Assembly (NCBI GenBank): GCA_041687675.1
Contig: JAWLBM010000005.1
Span: 1 to 64,000, forward strand
Direction: 5' to 3'
DNA from: JAWLBM01 sp041687675
GTDB lineage: Bacteria; Pseudomonadota; Alphaproteobacteria; Rhizobiales; Pleomorphomonadaceae
DNA length: 64,000 nt
Below the pieces are notes generated by a model. That model was not told the origin of the DNA and did no database searches. It was given only the letters and a program-made list of their open reading frames with translations. The position numbers and the translations under genes were made by a program. Shown here piece after piece: positions 1-8,665 of this stretch. How positions within the stretch are numbered: position 1 is the first letter of the stretch; every line of letters starts with the position of its first letter.

Positions 1-2880
1 GACCTGTGGGTGTGGACCGGCCTGGTCTTCACCAACGTCGGCCAGATCCAGGGCCCCGCCGGCCCGCAGGGCGCCCCCGGACCGCAGGGCCCGCAGGGCC
101 CGCAGGGCTTGCAGGGACCGCAGGGTATGCAGGGCCCGCAAGGGCCGCAGGGTCCCACGGGGCCGCAAGGGCTCCAGGGGCTGCAGGGCCTCCAGGGGCC
201 GGCCGGCGTGGCGGTCGCCATCCAGGGCTCGACCTCCGACCCGTCCCAGCTCCCGGCCAGCGGCAACACCCCCGGTGACGGCTGGTTGATTGACGGGCAG
301 CTCTGGGTCTACACCGGCCAGGTCGGCGGCGGGGCCGTGAACGGCTTCGTGCCGGTCGGCCCGATCCAGGGTCCGCAGGGGCTCCCCGGCGCCACGGGGC
401 CGACCGGCCCCAAGGGTGCGGACGGCACCTCCGTCGCCATCATCGCCGAACTGAACGACCCCGCACAGTTGCCGCCGACCGGCGCCACCGGCGACGGCTA
501 CCTGATCGACGGGGAGCTCTGGGTGTGGAACGGCGCCGGCTGGTCGAACGCGGGACCGATCCAGGGCCCGGTCGGCCCGACGGGCCCGGCCGGCCCGCAG
601 GGAGTGCCCGGCGTTGCCGGCCCGCGCGGCTTCCAGGGCGTCGCCGGCCCGGTCGGCGTGACCGGAGCCACCGGCCAGGCCGGCGCGGAGGGTGCGCAGG
701 GGCCGACCGGTCCGATGGGCCCGGCGGGCGAGGACGGCACCTCGGTGACCATCCTCGGCAGCTTCCCCGACGAGGCGACGCTGTTTGCGACCGTCGCCAG
801 CCCGCAAGTGGGCGACGGCTATCTCGTCGCCGGCGACCTTTATGTCTGGGACGGCGCGGCGTGGAACAACGCCGGGCAGATCCAGGGGCCCCAGGGCGAG
901 GTGGGCCCAACCGGCCCGCAGGGGGCCGTCGGCGAGGTGGGTCCGACCGGCCCCGCCGGTGCGCAGGGCGTCGCCGGCGAGGTCGGCCCGACCGGCCCGG
1001 CCGGCCCGCAGGGAGCCGCGGGCCAGGACGGCGCCACCGGTCCGACGGGCCCGGCGGGTGAGGACGGCACCTCGGTAACCATCCTCGGCAGCTTCCCCGA
1101 CGAGGCGACGCTGGTCGCGACCGTCACCAGCCCGCAGGCGGGCGACGGCTACCTCGTCGCCGGCGATCTCTACGTCTGGGACGGCGCGGCTTGGATCAAT
1201 GTCGGCCAGGTCCAGGGTCCGGCCGGCGACATCGGCCCCACCGGCCCGACCGGATTGCAGGGTCCGGCCGGAGCTGCCGGCCCGACTGGCCCGACCGGCC
1301 TGCAGGGTGCCGCGGGTCCAGCCGGCGTCGCCGGAGCTACCGGCCCGACCGGCGCAGAGGGTGCCGCGGGTCCGGCCGGAGCTGCCGGCCCGACCGGCCC
1401 GACCGGCTTGCAGGGCCCGGCCGGCGTCGCCGGAGCCACCGGCCCGACCGGCTTGCAGGGTCCGGCCGGCATCGCCGGAGCCACCGGCCCGACCGGCTTG
1501 CAGGGTCCGGCCGGCGTCGCCGGAGCCACCGGCCCGACCGGCGCAGAGGGTGCCGCGGGTCCGGCCGGAGCTGCCGGCCCGACCGGGCCGACGGGATTAC
1601 AGGGTCCGGCCGGCGTCGCCGGAGCTACCGGCCCGACAGGCTTGCAGGGCCCGGCGGGCGTCGCCGGAGCCACCGGCCCGACCGGCTTGCAGGGTCCGGC
1701 CGGAGCTGCCGGCCCGACTGGCCCGACCGGCCTGCAGGGTTCGGCCGGCATCGCCGGAGCCACCGGCCCGACCGGCGCGGAGGGTCCCGCGGGCCAGGAC
1801 GGCGCCATCGGCCCGACCGGCCCGACCGGCCTGCAGGGTCCGGCCGGCGTCGCCGGAGCCACCGGCCCGACCGGCTCGCAGGGCGCCGCGGGTCCTGCCG
1901 GCCCGACCGGGCCGACGGGCTTACAGGGTCCGGCCGGCGTCGCCGGAGCCACCGGCCCGACCGGCTCGCAGGGCGCCGCGGGTCCTGCCGGCCCGACCGG
2001 CCCGACGGGCTTGCAGGGCCCGGCCGGCGTCGCCGGAGCCACCGGCCCGACCGGTGCCCAGGGTGCCGCGGGTCCTGCCGGACCTGCCGGCCCGACGGGC
2101 CCGACCGGCGCGGTCGGTGCGCAGGGTCCGGTCGGCCTGAAGGGGCCGAAGGGCGACAAGGGCGATGCGATCGTCGGCCCGACCGGGCCGGAGGGATTGC
2201 AGGGTGTCCCCGGGCAGTCGGTGGTGATTACCGGCCAGGTCCCGGACGCGAGCCAGTTGGACCCGGCATACGGCGGCGCCCTCTACGACGGGTGGATCAG
2301 TGCGAACGACGGCCACCTGCATGTCTGGCTGGGCGGCGGCACCTGGATCGACGTCGGGGAGGTCCGCGGCCCGGTCGGCCCGACGGGCGCGAAGGGAGAG
2401 ACCGGACCGCAGGGTCCGACCCCGGTGCTTGCCACCATGCCGATCGTCGGCGGGGCCGGCTATTTCCAGGAGCCGGCGGCCACATACGACTTCGCCTGGA
2501 TGGGCAACGCCTACGAGGAGTTCTCCACGACGCTCTTCAACGGCGTCCTCACCGGTATTCTCGGGACGACGGTGTACGGCGGACCTCCCTATGATCCCAA
2601 CGATCCCAACTGGGCGCCTTACGCGGGCTCGTTCGACGTGGGCTTCACCATCTGCCGGGCCCAGTTCGTCAGCGGCGCCTGGACGGATCCGCAGCCGATG
2701 TCGGATCCGCCGGCCTACCAGTACGTGAACGTGACCGGCCAGTACGCCACGGTGAGCGCCTCCGTCGGGGCGTCGATCAGCGGCGGCACCTGGCGCGTCG
2801 GGCTCTGCTACATCCGCAGTTTCGCGGACACGCTGAACTGGGACCCGGTGACCGGCTACCTCGTCTTGAGCGGCAACTGA
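1..2880 (+). CDS. Collagen-like repeat protein, 5' end outside window
   Basis: The frame is open from base 1. The first residues (DLWVWTG...NVGQIQG) match the end of a module that recurs inside the protein, so the true start lies upstream and the GTG at 10 is not a credible start. The visible 959 residues alternate Gly-X-Y collagen tracts (GPTGLQGPAGVAGAT and variants) with about five globular modules starting near 205, 427, 739, 1069 and 2215, each ending in a D/G-x-L-x-V-W...G-x-I/V-Q-G motif. A non-collagenous C-terminal domain of about 150 residues (from about 2419) ends the chain. Collagen-like tracts of this kind form trimeric stalks in bacterial surface proteins and phage fibres; a surface or fibre role here is inference. 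No anchor or secretion motif is visible in this part. Confidence 0.85.
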   Translation, partial: DLWVWTGLVFTNVGQIQGPAGPQGAPGPQGPQGPQGLQGPQGMQGPQGPQGPTGPQGLQGLQGLQGPAGVAVAIQGSTSDPSQLPASGNTPGDGWLIDGQLWVYTGQVGGGAVNGFVPVGPIQGPQGLPGATGPTGPKGADGTSVAIIAELNDPAQLPPTGATGDGYLIDGELWVWNGAGWSNAGPIQGPVGPTGPAGPQGVPGVAGPRGFQGVAGPVGVTGATGQAGAEGAQGPTGPMGPAGEDGTSVTILGSFPDEATLFATVASPQVGDGYLVAGDLYVWDGAAWNNAGQIQGPQGEVGPTGPQGAVGEVGPTGPAGAQGVAGEVGPTGPAGPQGAAGQDGATGPTGPAGEDGTSVTILGSFPDEATLVATVTSPQAGDGYLVAGDLYVWDGAAWINVGQVQGPAGDIGPTGPTGLQGPAGAAGPTGPTGLQGAAGPAGVAGATGPTGAEGAAGPAGAAGPTGPTGLQGPAGVAGATGPTGLQGPAGIAGATGPTGLQGPAGVAGATGPTGAEGAAGPAGAAGPTGPTGLQGPAGVAGATGPTGLQGPAGVAGATGPTGLQGPAGAAGPTGPTGLQGSAGIAGATGPTGAEGPAGQDGAIGPTGPTGLQGPAGVAGATGPTGSQGAAGPAGPTGPTGLQGPAGVAGATGPTGSQGAAGPAGPTGPTGLQGPAGVAGATGPTGAQGAAGPAGPAGPTGPTGAVGAQGPVGLKGPKGDKGDAIVGPTGPEGLQGVPGQSVVITGQVPDASQLDPAYGGALYDGWISANDGHLHVWLGGGTWIDVGEVRGPVGPTGAKGETGPQGPTPVLATMPIVGGAGYFQEPAATYDFAWMGNAYEEFSTTLFNGVLTGILGTTVYGGPPYDPNDPNWAPYAGSFDVGFTICRAQFVSGAWTDPQPMSDPPAYQYVNVTGQYATVSASVGASISGGTWRVGLCYIRSFADTLNWDPVTGYLVLSGN
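1213..2140 (+). repeat. Collagen-coding tandem repeat tract
   Basis: Near-identical units encode GPTGLQGPAGVAGAT-type 15-residue (45-base) blocks, mixed with variants containing AEGAAGPAGAAG or SQGAAGPAG. The blocks recur in higher-order combinations, which suggests repeat expansion by unequal exchange or slippage. The tract is likely to vary in length between strains. Confidence 0.85.
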
Positions 2881-2885
2881 CCTCT

Positions 2886-2921
2886 GCCGCCCGGCGCCGC
2901 CAAGCCGCGGCGCCGGGCGGC
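2886..2921 (+). terminator. Strong hairpin after collagen-like gene
   Basis: A perfect 15-bp GC stem (arms 2886-2900 and 2907-2921) with a six-base loop begins eight bases past the end of the stop codon. There is no T-run, so it may act as a weak or Rho-assisted terminator. Confidence 0.55.
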
Positions 2922-3519
2922 GGACCACCCGGACGGCGAGCTTGCCGGCGGCGGGTCGGCGCTTTCCGACGAGCGCCTGCAGGTCTGGCGCGTCCAGAGG
3001 GCCGCGAGGGGAGCCGCAGGCGAGGATCACTCGCGCGCTTCGACGTCAGATGGGGTCTGCCAGCGGTTCCGGAGGGGGGACCGATAGCCGCTCTTGAACG
3101 CATCCGGAAAAGGGGGCGGACGCGCGCCGATCACGAGGCGCCGGTGCCCGGTCCGAGCGGGCCGGTCCCGGGGAGCGTCTTCGCGGCCGCCCAGTCTGCC
3201 GCAACCGGGAAGCAGGGCGGGGGCCGAGCCCCGCCGGCGCATGGGGTCCGAGGCCCGCGGGAAGCCTCGCCGGCTGGTCACTGGCTGGGAGGCGCCGTCG
3301 GCACCGGGCGGACCCGACCTTGGGTTGGCAGACCTTGAGCGTGAACCCGCGCGCCCGGCGTCCGGCGGCGGGTTGCGCCGCCAGGCTGAGTCATCGCGGC
3401 CACGACGACCCTTCGAGACCGCATGGCGCTCATGTTAGACGGGGGGTCTGCCCGACGCCCGACATGCCGTTCCGGACTGCCTTGGGCGCTGCCGCCGTGC
3501 CGTGTGGCCCACCGGCTTC
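2922..3519. other. Gene-poor stretch between convergent genes
   Basis: About 600 bases between the collagen-like gene and the GH25 gene. The open frames here are Arg/Pro/Gly-rich with no recognisable domain, and none has a good ribosome binding site. I see no RNA gene or repeat in it. Confidence 0.5.
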
Positions 3520-4542
3520 CTACTGCCCGTCGAGGGTGGCGATCAGGTCGGTGAGGGTGACGGCCCCGGTGGCGTCGCTCGGGGCATAGGCCCCGGCGAC
3601 CGGCATCGAGGCCGGGATCACTGGCGGGGCGGCCGGCGCGGGCCGGGGCGCGGCGCGCGCGACCATCGTGCCGGCGGCGCCGCAGCGGCCGGAGGCGGCG
3701 AGGCGGTTGTTGCGCGGGTCGCAGCCGGTGGCGGCGAAGTGCTTGAACTCGGTCTCGCTGCCGTAGAAGGCGTTGCGGTCCACCTCGCCGCGGATGCCGG
3801 GCACCGTGCCCGTCTGCGTCCACTGCCAGACGGTCCAGGGGCGGCTCTCGAAGCGCTCGTGCGGCTCGGCGGCGGTCGAGCGCAGCCAGAAGGCGTTGTC
3901 GAAGGGCTCGCCGACGAGCACGTCGCGGTGGAAGTTGATGTCGGTGTAGATGATCGGCACCTTGCCATAGTGCCGCTCGAAGATCTTCGAGACCTCGCGC
4001 ACCATGGCGAGCGCCTCGGCCCGCGGCACGCGGCGACGGCAGGTCCTCGAGGTCGGCACCCACTCGGCGTCGATCACCGGCGGCAGGGCGTCCGCGTCGC
4101 GCGGCACGTTGCGGATGTACCATTCCGCCTGGTCGCGGGCGGAACTGCACCAGTACATGAAGTGATAGGCCGAGCGCGGCACGCCGGCCTCCGCCGCGCC
4201 CTTCCAGTTCTGGCGGAACATCGGGTCGAGGTGGTCGTCACCCTCGGTCGCCTTGATGAAGGCGAAACGGGTCCCGGCGCCCTTCACGGCCTTCCAGTCG
4301 ATGTTGTCCTGCCAGCGCGAGACGTCGATGCCGTGGATCGGCATGCGGTGCACGCGGGCAACGCCGGGATGCGGGTCTTTGTCGCCCTTCAGCGGATAGT
4401 GGGCCGAGGTGAAGCCGGCCTTGCCCGCCTTGGGGGGTGCGAAGTCATCGTCGCCGAGGGCGCCGCAGCCGGCCAGCGCCAGCGCGATCCCGACCGCCGC
4501 GAGGCGGCCAGCCGACCGGAAAACGCATTTGATCTTCGACAT
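3520..4542 (-). CDS. GH25 family lysozyme, lipoprotein
   Basis: Predicted muramidase of glycoside hydrolase family 25, cleaving the MurNAc-GlcNAc bond of peptidoglycan. The 340-residue product begins with a lipoprotein signal (lipobox LAGC, Cys26). The GH25 barrel follows: HGIDVSRWQDNIDW, FAFIKATEG and the catalytic-site VIDAEW are all visible. The last 90 or so residues are Ala/Pro-rich without a recognised cell-wall domain. A lipidated GH25 enzyme in a Gram-negative probably acts in the periplasm on the cell's own wall (inference). The gene stands alone; a near-consensus CtrA-type site lies about 55-70 bases upstream. Confidence 0.9.
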   Translation of the reverse strand: MSKIKCVFRSAGRLAAVGIALALAGCGALGDDDFAPPKAGKAGFTSAHYPLKGDKDPHPGVARVHRMPIHGIDVSRWQDNIDWKAVKGAGTRFAFIKATEGDDHLDPMFRQNWKGAAEAGVPRSAYHFMYWCSSARDQAEWYIRNVPRDADALPPVIDAEWVPTSRTCRRRVPRAEALAMVREVSKIFERHYGKVPIIYTDINFHRDVLVGEPFDNAFWLRSTAAEPHERFESRPWTVWQWTQTGTVPGIRGEVDRNAFYGSETEFKHFAATGCDPRNNRLAASGRCGAAGTMVARAAPRPAPAAPPVIPASMPVAGAYAPSDATGAVTLTDLIATLDGQ

Positions 4543-4595
4543 TTAAACACGCCCACGCTATCCGGGGTCCAGAGATCGTTGTAGCTGCGACGTGC

Positions 4596-4611
4596 CTAAC
4601 GGCACCTTAAC
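4596..4611 (-). promoter_or_regulatory. CtrA-like site (one mismatch) before GH25 gene
   Basis: CTAA, seven bases, then TTAAC: one mismatch from the CtrA consensus TTAA-N7-TTAA. It lies 54-69 bases upstream of the lysozyme start codon. Single near-matches arise by chance, so this is a suggestion only. Confidence 0.3.
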
Positions 4612-4753
4612 GAAACCCTTCGAGAACCTGTTCGCGGCCGCCGTTTCAGGTCACGGTAAACGGTTCGCCAGCGGCCGGCGCGTCGCGACGATACCTGCGG
4701 CGGCAGCCTGTCCGCAAGGTGGCCGAATCAAGGCGGGCGGTCGGATGCGGCGC

Positions 4754-5254
4754 TCAGATCGGCAGCGTCGCCGTGTCCTTCACCTCCTCCATCACCGGGT
4801 AGGTGTGGGTCTCGCGCACGCCGGGGAGTGCCATCAGCACCTCGGAGAGAAACACCCGGTAGGCGTCCATGTCGCGCACGCGCGCCTTCACGAGATAGTC
4901 GAACCCGCCGGCGATCAGGTGGCACTCGAGGACCTCCGGCGCGCGGGTCACGGCATCGGCGAAGGTGGAGAACACCTCGGGGTTCATCCGGTCCAGCTTG
5001 ATCTCGACGAAGACGAGCAGCCCCCGCTGCAGCTTGCCCGGGTCGAGGCGGGCCGAGTAGCCGAGGATGAAGCCCTCCCGCGTCAGCCGCTTCACCCGCT
5101 CGGCGGTGGCGGTCGGCGACAGGCCGACCTTGTCGGCGAGTTCCAGGTTGGTGATGCGTCCGTCCGCCTGCAGGGCGGCGAGGATGCGCCGGTCGATCCG
5201 GTCGAGGCCGGGGATCTCCGGCTCGGCCCGGCGGCGGGAGGCGATCGTGGGCAT
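4754..5254 (-). CDS. putR: Lrp/AsnC family regulator, probable PutR
   Basis: A 166-residue Lrp/AsnC regulator. An N-terminal winged helix (LDRIDRRILAALQADGRITN) is followed by the RAM/ligand domain (LECHLIAGGFDYLVKARV). It is divergent from putA; in alphaproteobacteria the Lrp-type PutR activates putA in response to proline, and the short putA product here lacks its own DNA-binding domain, which fits. I chose the Met at 5254, with GGAG upstream, because the longer frame from 5296 would run through a palindrome at 5277-5296 that looks like the operator. That longer start (180 residues) cannot be excluded. Confidence 0.85.
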   Translation of the reverse strand: MPTIASRRRAEPEIPGLDRIDRRILAALQADGRITNLELADKVGLSPTATAERVKRLTREGFILGYSARLDPGKLQRGLLVFVEIKLDRMNPEVFSTFADAVTRAPEVLECHLIAGGFDYLVKARVRDMDAYRVFLSEVLMALPGVRETHTYPVMEEVKDTATLPI

Positions 5255-5276
5255 CGGGTCGAGGGCTCCGGTCCGC

Positions 5277-5296
5277 ATGCATGCACCAGCATGCAT
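5277..5296. promoter_or_regulatory. Palindromic operator between putR and putA
   Basis: Perfect inverted repeat ATGCATGC-N4-GCATGCAT in the divergent region. Position and symmetry fit an Lrp-type (PutR) operator controlling putA and putR itself. Confidence 0.55.
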
Positions 5297-5461
5297 AAAG
5301 GTGAATTCCCAAACTCACGGCACGGGGGCGCCTTTGCCGTGAAACTCGCCGGGAACTCACCCGTTTTTCGCCATTTTTGCAAGCGGTCTGCTGCTATCTT
5401 GGGGAAAATCGAAACGGCGGGCCTTCCTGCGGGCCCGCCGCAGCCGTTCCGGAGGACCCTG

Positions 5462-8400
5462 ATGCCGCCCGTCGCCGCCGAGAGCCGTCCCGCCCCGCCG
5501 TTCAACCCGCCCTACGCCCCGCGCGAGGAGGACGTCGTCCGCCGCCTGATCGCCGAGGTGGCCGGCCGCGCCGGCGCCCGCGCCCAGGTCGACGCGCACG
5601 CCACCCGCCTGATCGAGGGAATCCGCGGCACGCACTCGACCCTCGGCGGCGTCGAGGACTTCCTCAAGGCCTATTCGCTCTCCACCAAGGAGGGCCTCGC
5701 CATCATGGTGCTCGCCGAGGCGCTGCTGCGCGTTCCTGACGGGGCCACCGCCGACCGGCTGATCGAGGACAAGCTCTCCGCCGGCCGCTTCTCCGACACG
5801 CTGAAGGGCGACGACCCCTGGCTGGTCACCGCCTCCGCCTGGGCGCTCGGCATGACGACGCGGATCGTCCATCCCGGCGAGACCCCCGAGGGGGTGCTCG
5901 GGGGCCTGGTAAAGCGGCTCGGCATGCCGCCGGTGCGCGCCGCCACCCGCCAGGCGATGCGCTTCATGGGCCACCAGTTCGTGCTGGGCGAGACCATCGA
6001 GGCGGCGCTGTCGCGGGCGAAGGCGAACGAGGCGAAGGGCTACCGCCATTCCTACGACATGCTCGGCGAGGGCGCCCGCACCGCCGCCGACGCCGAGCGC
6101 TACCTCGCCTCCTACGCGAAGGCGATCGAGGCGATCGGCCGCACGGCCGGCTCGAAGGCGCTGCCGGAGCGGCCGGGCATCTCCGTCAAGCTCTCGGCCC
6201 TCCACCCGCGCTACGAGGCGGTGCAGGCCGACCGGGTGCTGAAGGACCTGGTGCCGAGGCTGCTCGACCTCGCCCGGGCGGCGAAGCGCCACGACCTCAA
6301 TCTCACCGTCGACGCCGAGGAGGCGGACCGGCTCGCGCTGTCGCTGGAGGTGATCGCCCGCGTCGCCGCCGACGACAGCCTCAAGGGCTGGGACGGCTTC
6401 GGCCTCGCCGTGCAGGCCTACCAGAAGCGCGCCCGCGCGGTGGTCGACTGGGTGGTGGACCTCGCCGAGCGGCACGACCGCCGCTTCATGGTGCGCCTCG
6501 TCAAGGGCGCCTACTGGGACACCGAGGTGAAGCGCGCCCAGGAGCGCGGCCTCGACGACTATCCGGTGTTCACCCGCAAGGCCGGCACGGACCTTTCCTA
6601 TGTCGCCTGCGCCCAGCGGATGCTGGAGGCCCGGCCGCGCGTCTACCCGCAGTTCGCCACCCACAACGCGCTGACCGTGGCCGAGATCCTCGACATGGCC
6701 GGCCGCGACAGGAGCTTCGAGTTCCAGCGCCTGCACGGCATGGGCGAGAGCCTCTATGCGCAGGTGACCGAGAAGGACGGGCAGCCCTGCCGGATCTACG
6801 CCCCGGTGGGCGGCCACCGCGACCTTCTCGCCTATCTCGTCCGCAGGCTGCTCGAGAATGGCGCCAACTCCTCCTTCGTCTCCGGCGTCGGCGATCCGAA
6901 CGTGCCGGTCGCGGCGCTGCTGGTGCGCCCGGAGGACCAGCTCGAGGGCGGCGCCCGGGCGCGCCATGCCCGCATCCCGATGCCGGCCGACATCTTCGGC
7001 GCCCGGCGGAACTCCGCCGGGATCGAACTCGCCGACGCCGCCGCGCGCGGGCGGCTTCTCGCCGGGATCCGGGCGGTTCCGGTGCCCTTCGAGACCGCGA
7101 CTCCGATCATCGACGGCGCCCCCGCGATCGGCGGGCCGGCCCGCGAGGTGGTCTCCCCGATCGACGGGACGACCGTCGCCGGCCGCGTCGTCGAGGCGAC
7201 CGCCGAGACGGCGCGGCGGGCGGTCGACGTGGCGCTGGGCGGCTTCCGGGTGTTCTCCTCCCTGCCGGTCGAAACCCGGGCGGCGGCGCTGGAGAAGGCG
7301 GCGGACCTCCTCGAGGCGCGGCGCGACCAGTTCCTCGCCCTGCTCGGCATCGAGGCCGGCAAGACGCTGCCCGACGGCATCGCCGAGGTGCGCGAGGCGG
7401 TGGACTTCTGCCGCTACTACGCCGCCGAGGCGCGCCGGCAGTTCTCGGGCGACACCGCGCTGCCGGGCCCGACCGGCGAGGACAACCGGCTGCGGCTGCG
7501 CGGCCGGGGCGTCTTCGTCTGCATCAGCCCCTGGAACTTCCCGCTGGCGATCTTCCTCGGCCAGGTGACGGCGGCGCTCGCCGCCGGCAACGCGGTGGTC
7601 GCCAAGCCCGCCGAGCAGACGCCGCTGGTCGCGGCGGCGGCGGTGCGCCTCCTGCACGAGGCGGGGATCCCGGTCTCCGCCCTCGCCCTCGTGCCGGGCG
7701 ACGGCAGCGTCGGCGCGGCGCTCACCGGCGACGTGCGCATCGCCGGGGTCGCCTTCACCGGCTCCACAGAGACCGCCTGGGCGATCAACCGGACGCTCGC
7801 CGCGCGGCGCGGGCCGATCGTGCCGCTGATCGCCGAGACCGGCGGCCTCAACGCCATGGTGGTGGACGCCACCGCCCTCGGCGAACAGGTCTGCGACGAC
7901 GTGGTGCTCTCCGCCTTCCGCTCCGCCGGCCAGCGCTGCTCGGCGCTGCGCATCATGTATGTCCAGGAGGATGTCGCCGACCACATCGTCGGGCTCGTCT
8001 GCGGGGCCGCGCGGGAACTCGTCGCCGGCGATCCGCGCGACCCGGCGACGGACGTCGGCCCCGTCATCGACGCGGAGGCGAGGGACAAGCTGGAGGCCCA
8101 CCTCGCCGGCCCCGGCGCCGGCGCCCGCATCCGCTTTGCCGGCGAAAAGCCGGCCGGGGCGCTGGCGGGGGGCACCTATGTCGCGCCGCACGTCGTGGAA
8201 CTCGCCGACGCCGACATGCTGAAGGAGGAGGTGTTCGGGCCGATCCTGCACGTCGTCCGCTACAGGGCGGGGGACCTCGACCGGGTGATCGACCGCATCG
8301 GCGCCACCGGCTACGGGCTGACGCTCGGCGTCCACTCCCGCATCGACGCGACGGTGCGGCGGATCGCCGACCGGCTGCCGGTGGGCAACGTCTACGTCAA

Positions 8401-8581
8401 CCGCAACATGATCGGGGCGGTGGTCGGGTCCCAGCCCTTCGGCGGCTCGGGCCTCTCCGGCACCGGCCCGAAGGCGGGCGGCCCGCACTACCTCTCCCGC
8501 TTCGCGCTGGAGCAGGTGGTGTCGGTCAACACCGCGGCCGCCGGCGGCAACGCCTCGCTGGTGGCCATGGGCGACGGCTGA
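5462..8581 (+). CDS. putA: Bifunctional proline dehydrogenase / P5C dehydrogenase
   Basis: Oxidises proline to glutamate via pyrroline-5-carboxylate, FAD-linked then NAD-linked. The ATG at 5462 has a GGAGGA box six bases upstream, giving 1039 residues, the usual size of the minimal (type A) PutA. The proline dehydrogenase barrel shows RFMVRLVKGAYWD and FATHNALTV. The C-terminal aldehyde dehydrogenase shows ETGGLNAM with the catalytic Glu and SAGQRCSALR with the catalytic Cys. There is no N-terminal ribbon-helix-helix domain, so this PutA should not repress its own gene, consistent with the divergent Lrp-type regulator. It converges on pckA. Confidence 0.96.
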   Translation: MPPVAAESRPAPPFNPPYAPREEDVVRRLIAEVAGRAGARAQVDAHATRLIEGIRGTHSTLGGVEDFLKAYSLSTKEGLAIMVLAEALLRVPDGATADRLIEDKLSAGRFSDTLKGDDPWLVTASAWALGMTTRIVHPGETPEGVLGGLVKRLGMPPVRAATRQAMRFMGHQFVLGETIEAALSRAKANEAKGYRHSYDMLGEGARTAADAERYLASYAKAIEAIGRTAGSKALPERPGISVKLSALHPRYEAVQADRVLKDLVPRLLDLARAAKRHDLNLTVDAEEADRLALSLEVIARVAADDSLKGWDGFGLAVQAYQKRARAVVDWVVDLAERHDRRFMVRLVKGAYWDTEVKRAQERGLDDYPVFTRKAGTDLSYVACAQRMLEARPRVYPQFATHNALTVAEILDMAGRDRSFEFQRLHGMGESLYAQVTEKDGQPCRIYAPVGGHRDLLAYLVRRLLENGANSSFVSGVGDPNVPVAALLVRPEDQLEGGARARHARIPMPADIFGARRNSAGIELADAAARGRLLAGIRAVPVPFETATPIIDGAPAIGGPAREVVSPIDGTTVAGRVVEATAETARRAVDVALGGFRVFSSLPVETRAAALEKAADLLEARRDQFLALLGIEAGKTLPDGIAEVREAVDFCRYYAAEARRQFSGDTALPGPTGEDNRLRLRGRGVFVCISPWNFPLAIFLGQVTAALAAGNAVVAKPAEQTPLVAAAAVRLLHEAGIPVSALALVPGDGSVGAALTGDVRIAGVAFTGSTETAWAINRTLAARRGPIVPLIAETGGLNAMVVDATALGEQVCDDVVLSAFRSAGQRCSALRIMYVQEDVADHIVGLVCGAARELVAGDPRDPATDVGPVIDAEARDKLEAHLAGPGAGARIRFAGEKPAGALAGGTYVAPHVVELADADMLKEEVFGPILHVVRYRAGDLDRVIDRIGATGYGLTLGVHSRIDATVRRIADRLPVGNVYVNRNMIGAVVGSQPFGGSGLSGTGPKAGGPHYLSRFALEQVVSVNTAAAGGNASLVAMGDG

Positions 8582-8603
8582 GCCGGGCGACTGCATACTC
8601 CAT

Positions 8604-8640
8604 GAGACGGCCCGCGGGGGGCACTCCCGCGGGCCGTTTC
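8604..8640. terminator. Bidirectional terminator between putA and pckA
   Basis: A perfect 12-bp stem (8607-8618 with 8626-8637), extendable by three pairs including one wobble, has a seven-base loop. It sits in the 84-base gap between the two converging stop codons and can serve both. Confidence 0.75.
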
Positions 8641-8665
8641 CTCGGGCAAGGACCTTCGGATCCGC

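Noticed and set aside
1213..2140. Repeat tract resembling a CRISPR array
   Set aside because: The repeats are translated as Gly-X-Y in one frame with no constant spacers.
3094..3438. Plus-strand open frame of 114 codons after the collagen-like gene
   Set aside because: Arg/Pro/Gly-rich with no domain, no good ribosome site and competing frames; typical chance frame in GC-rich DNA.
5357..8596. Minus-strand frame of 1079 codons opposite putA
   Set aside because: It mirrors putA's GC-rich third positions and has no domain similarity. The same applies to many long antisense frames here.
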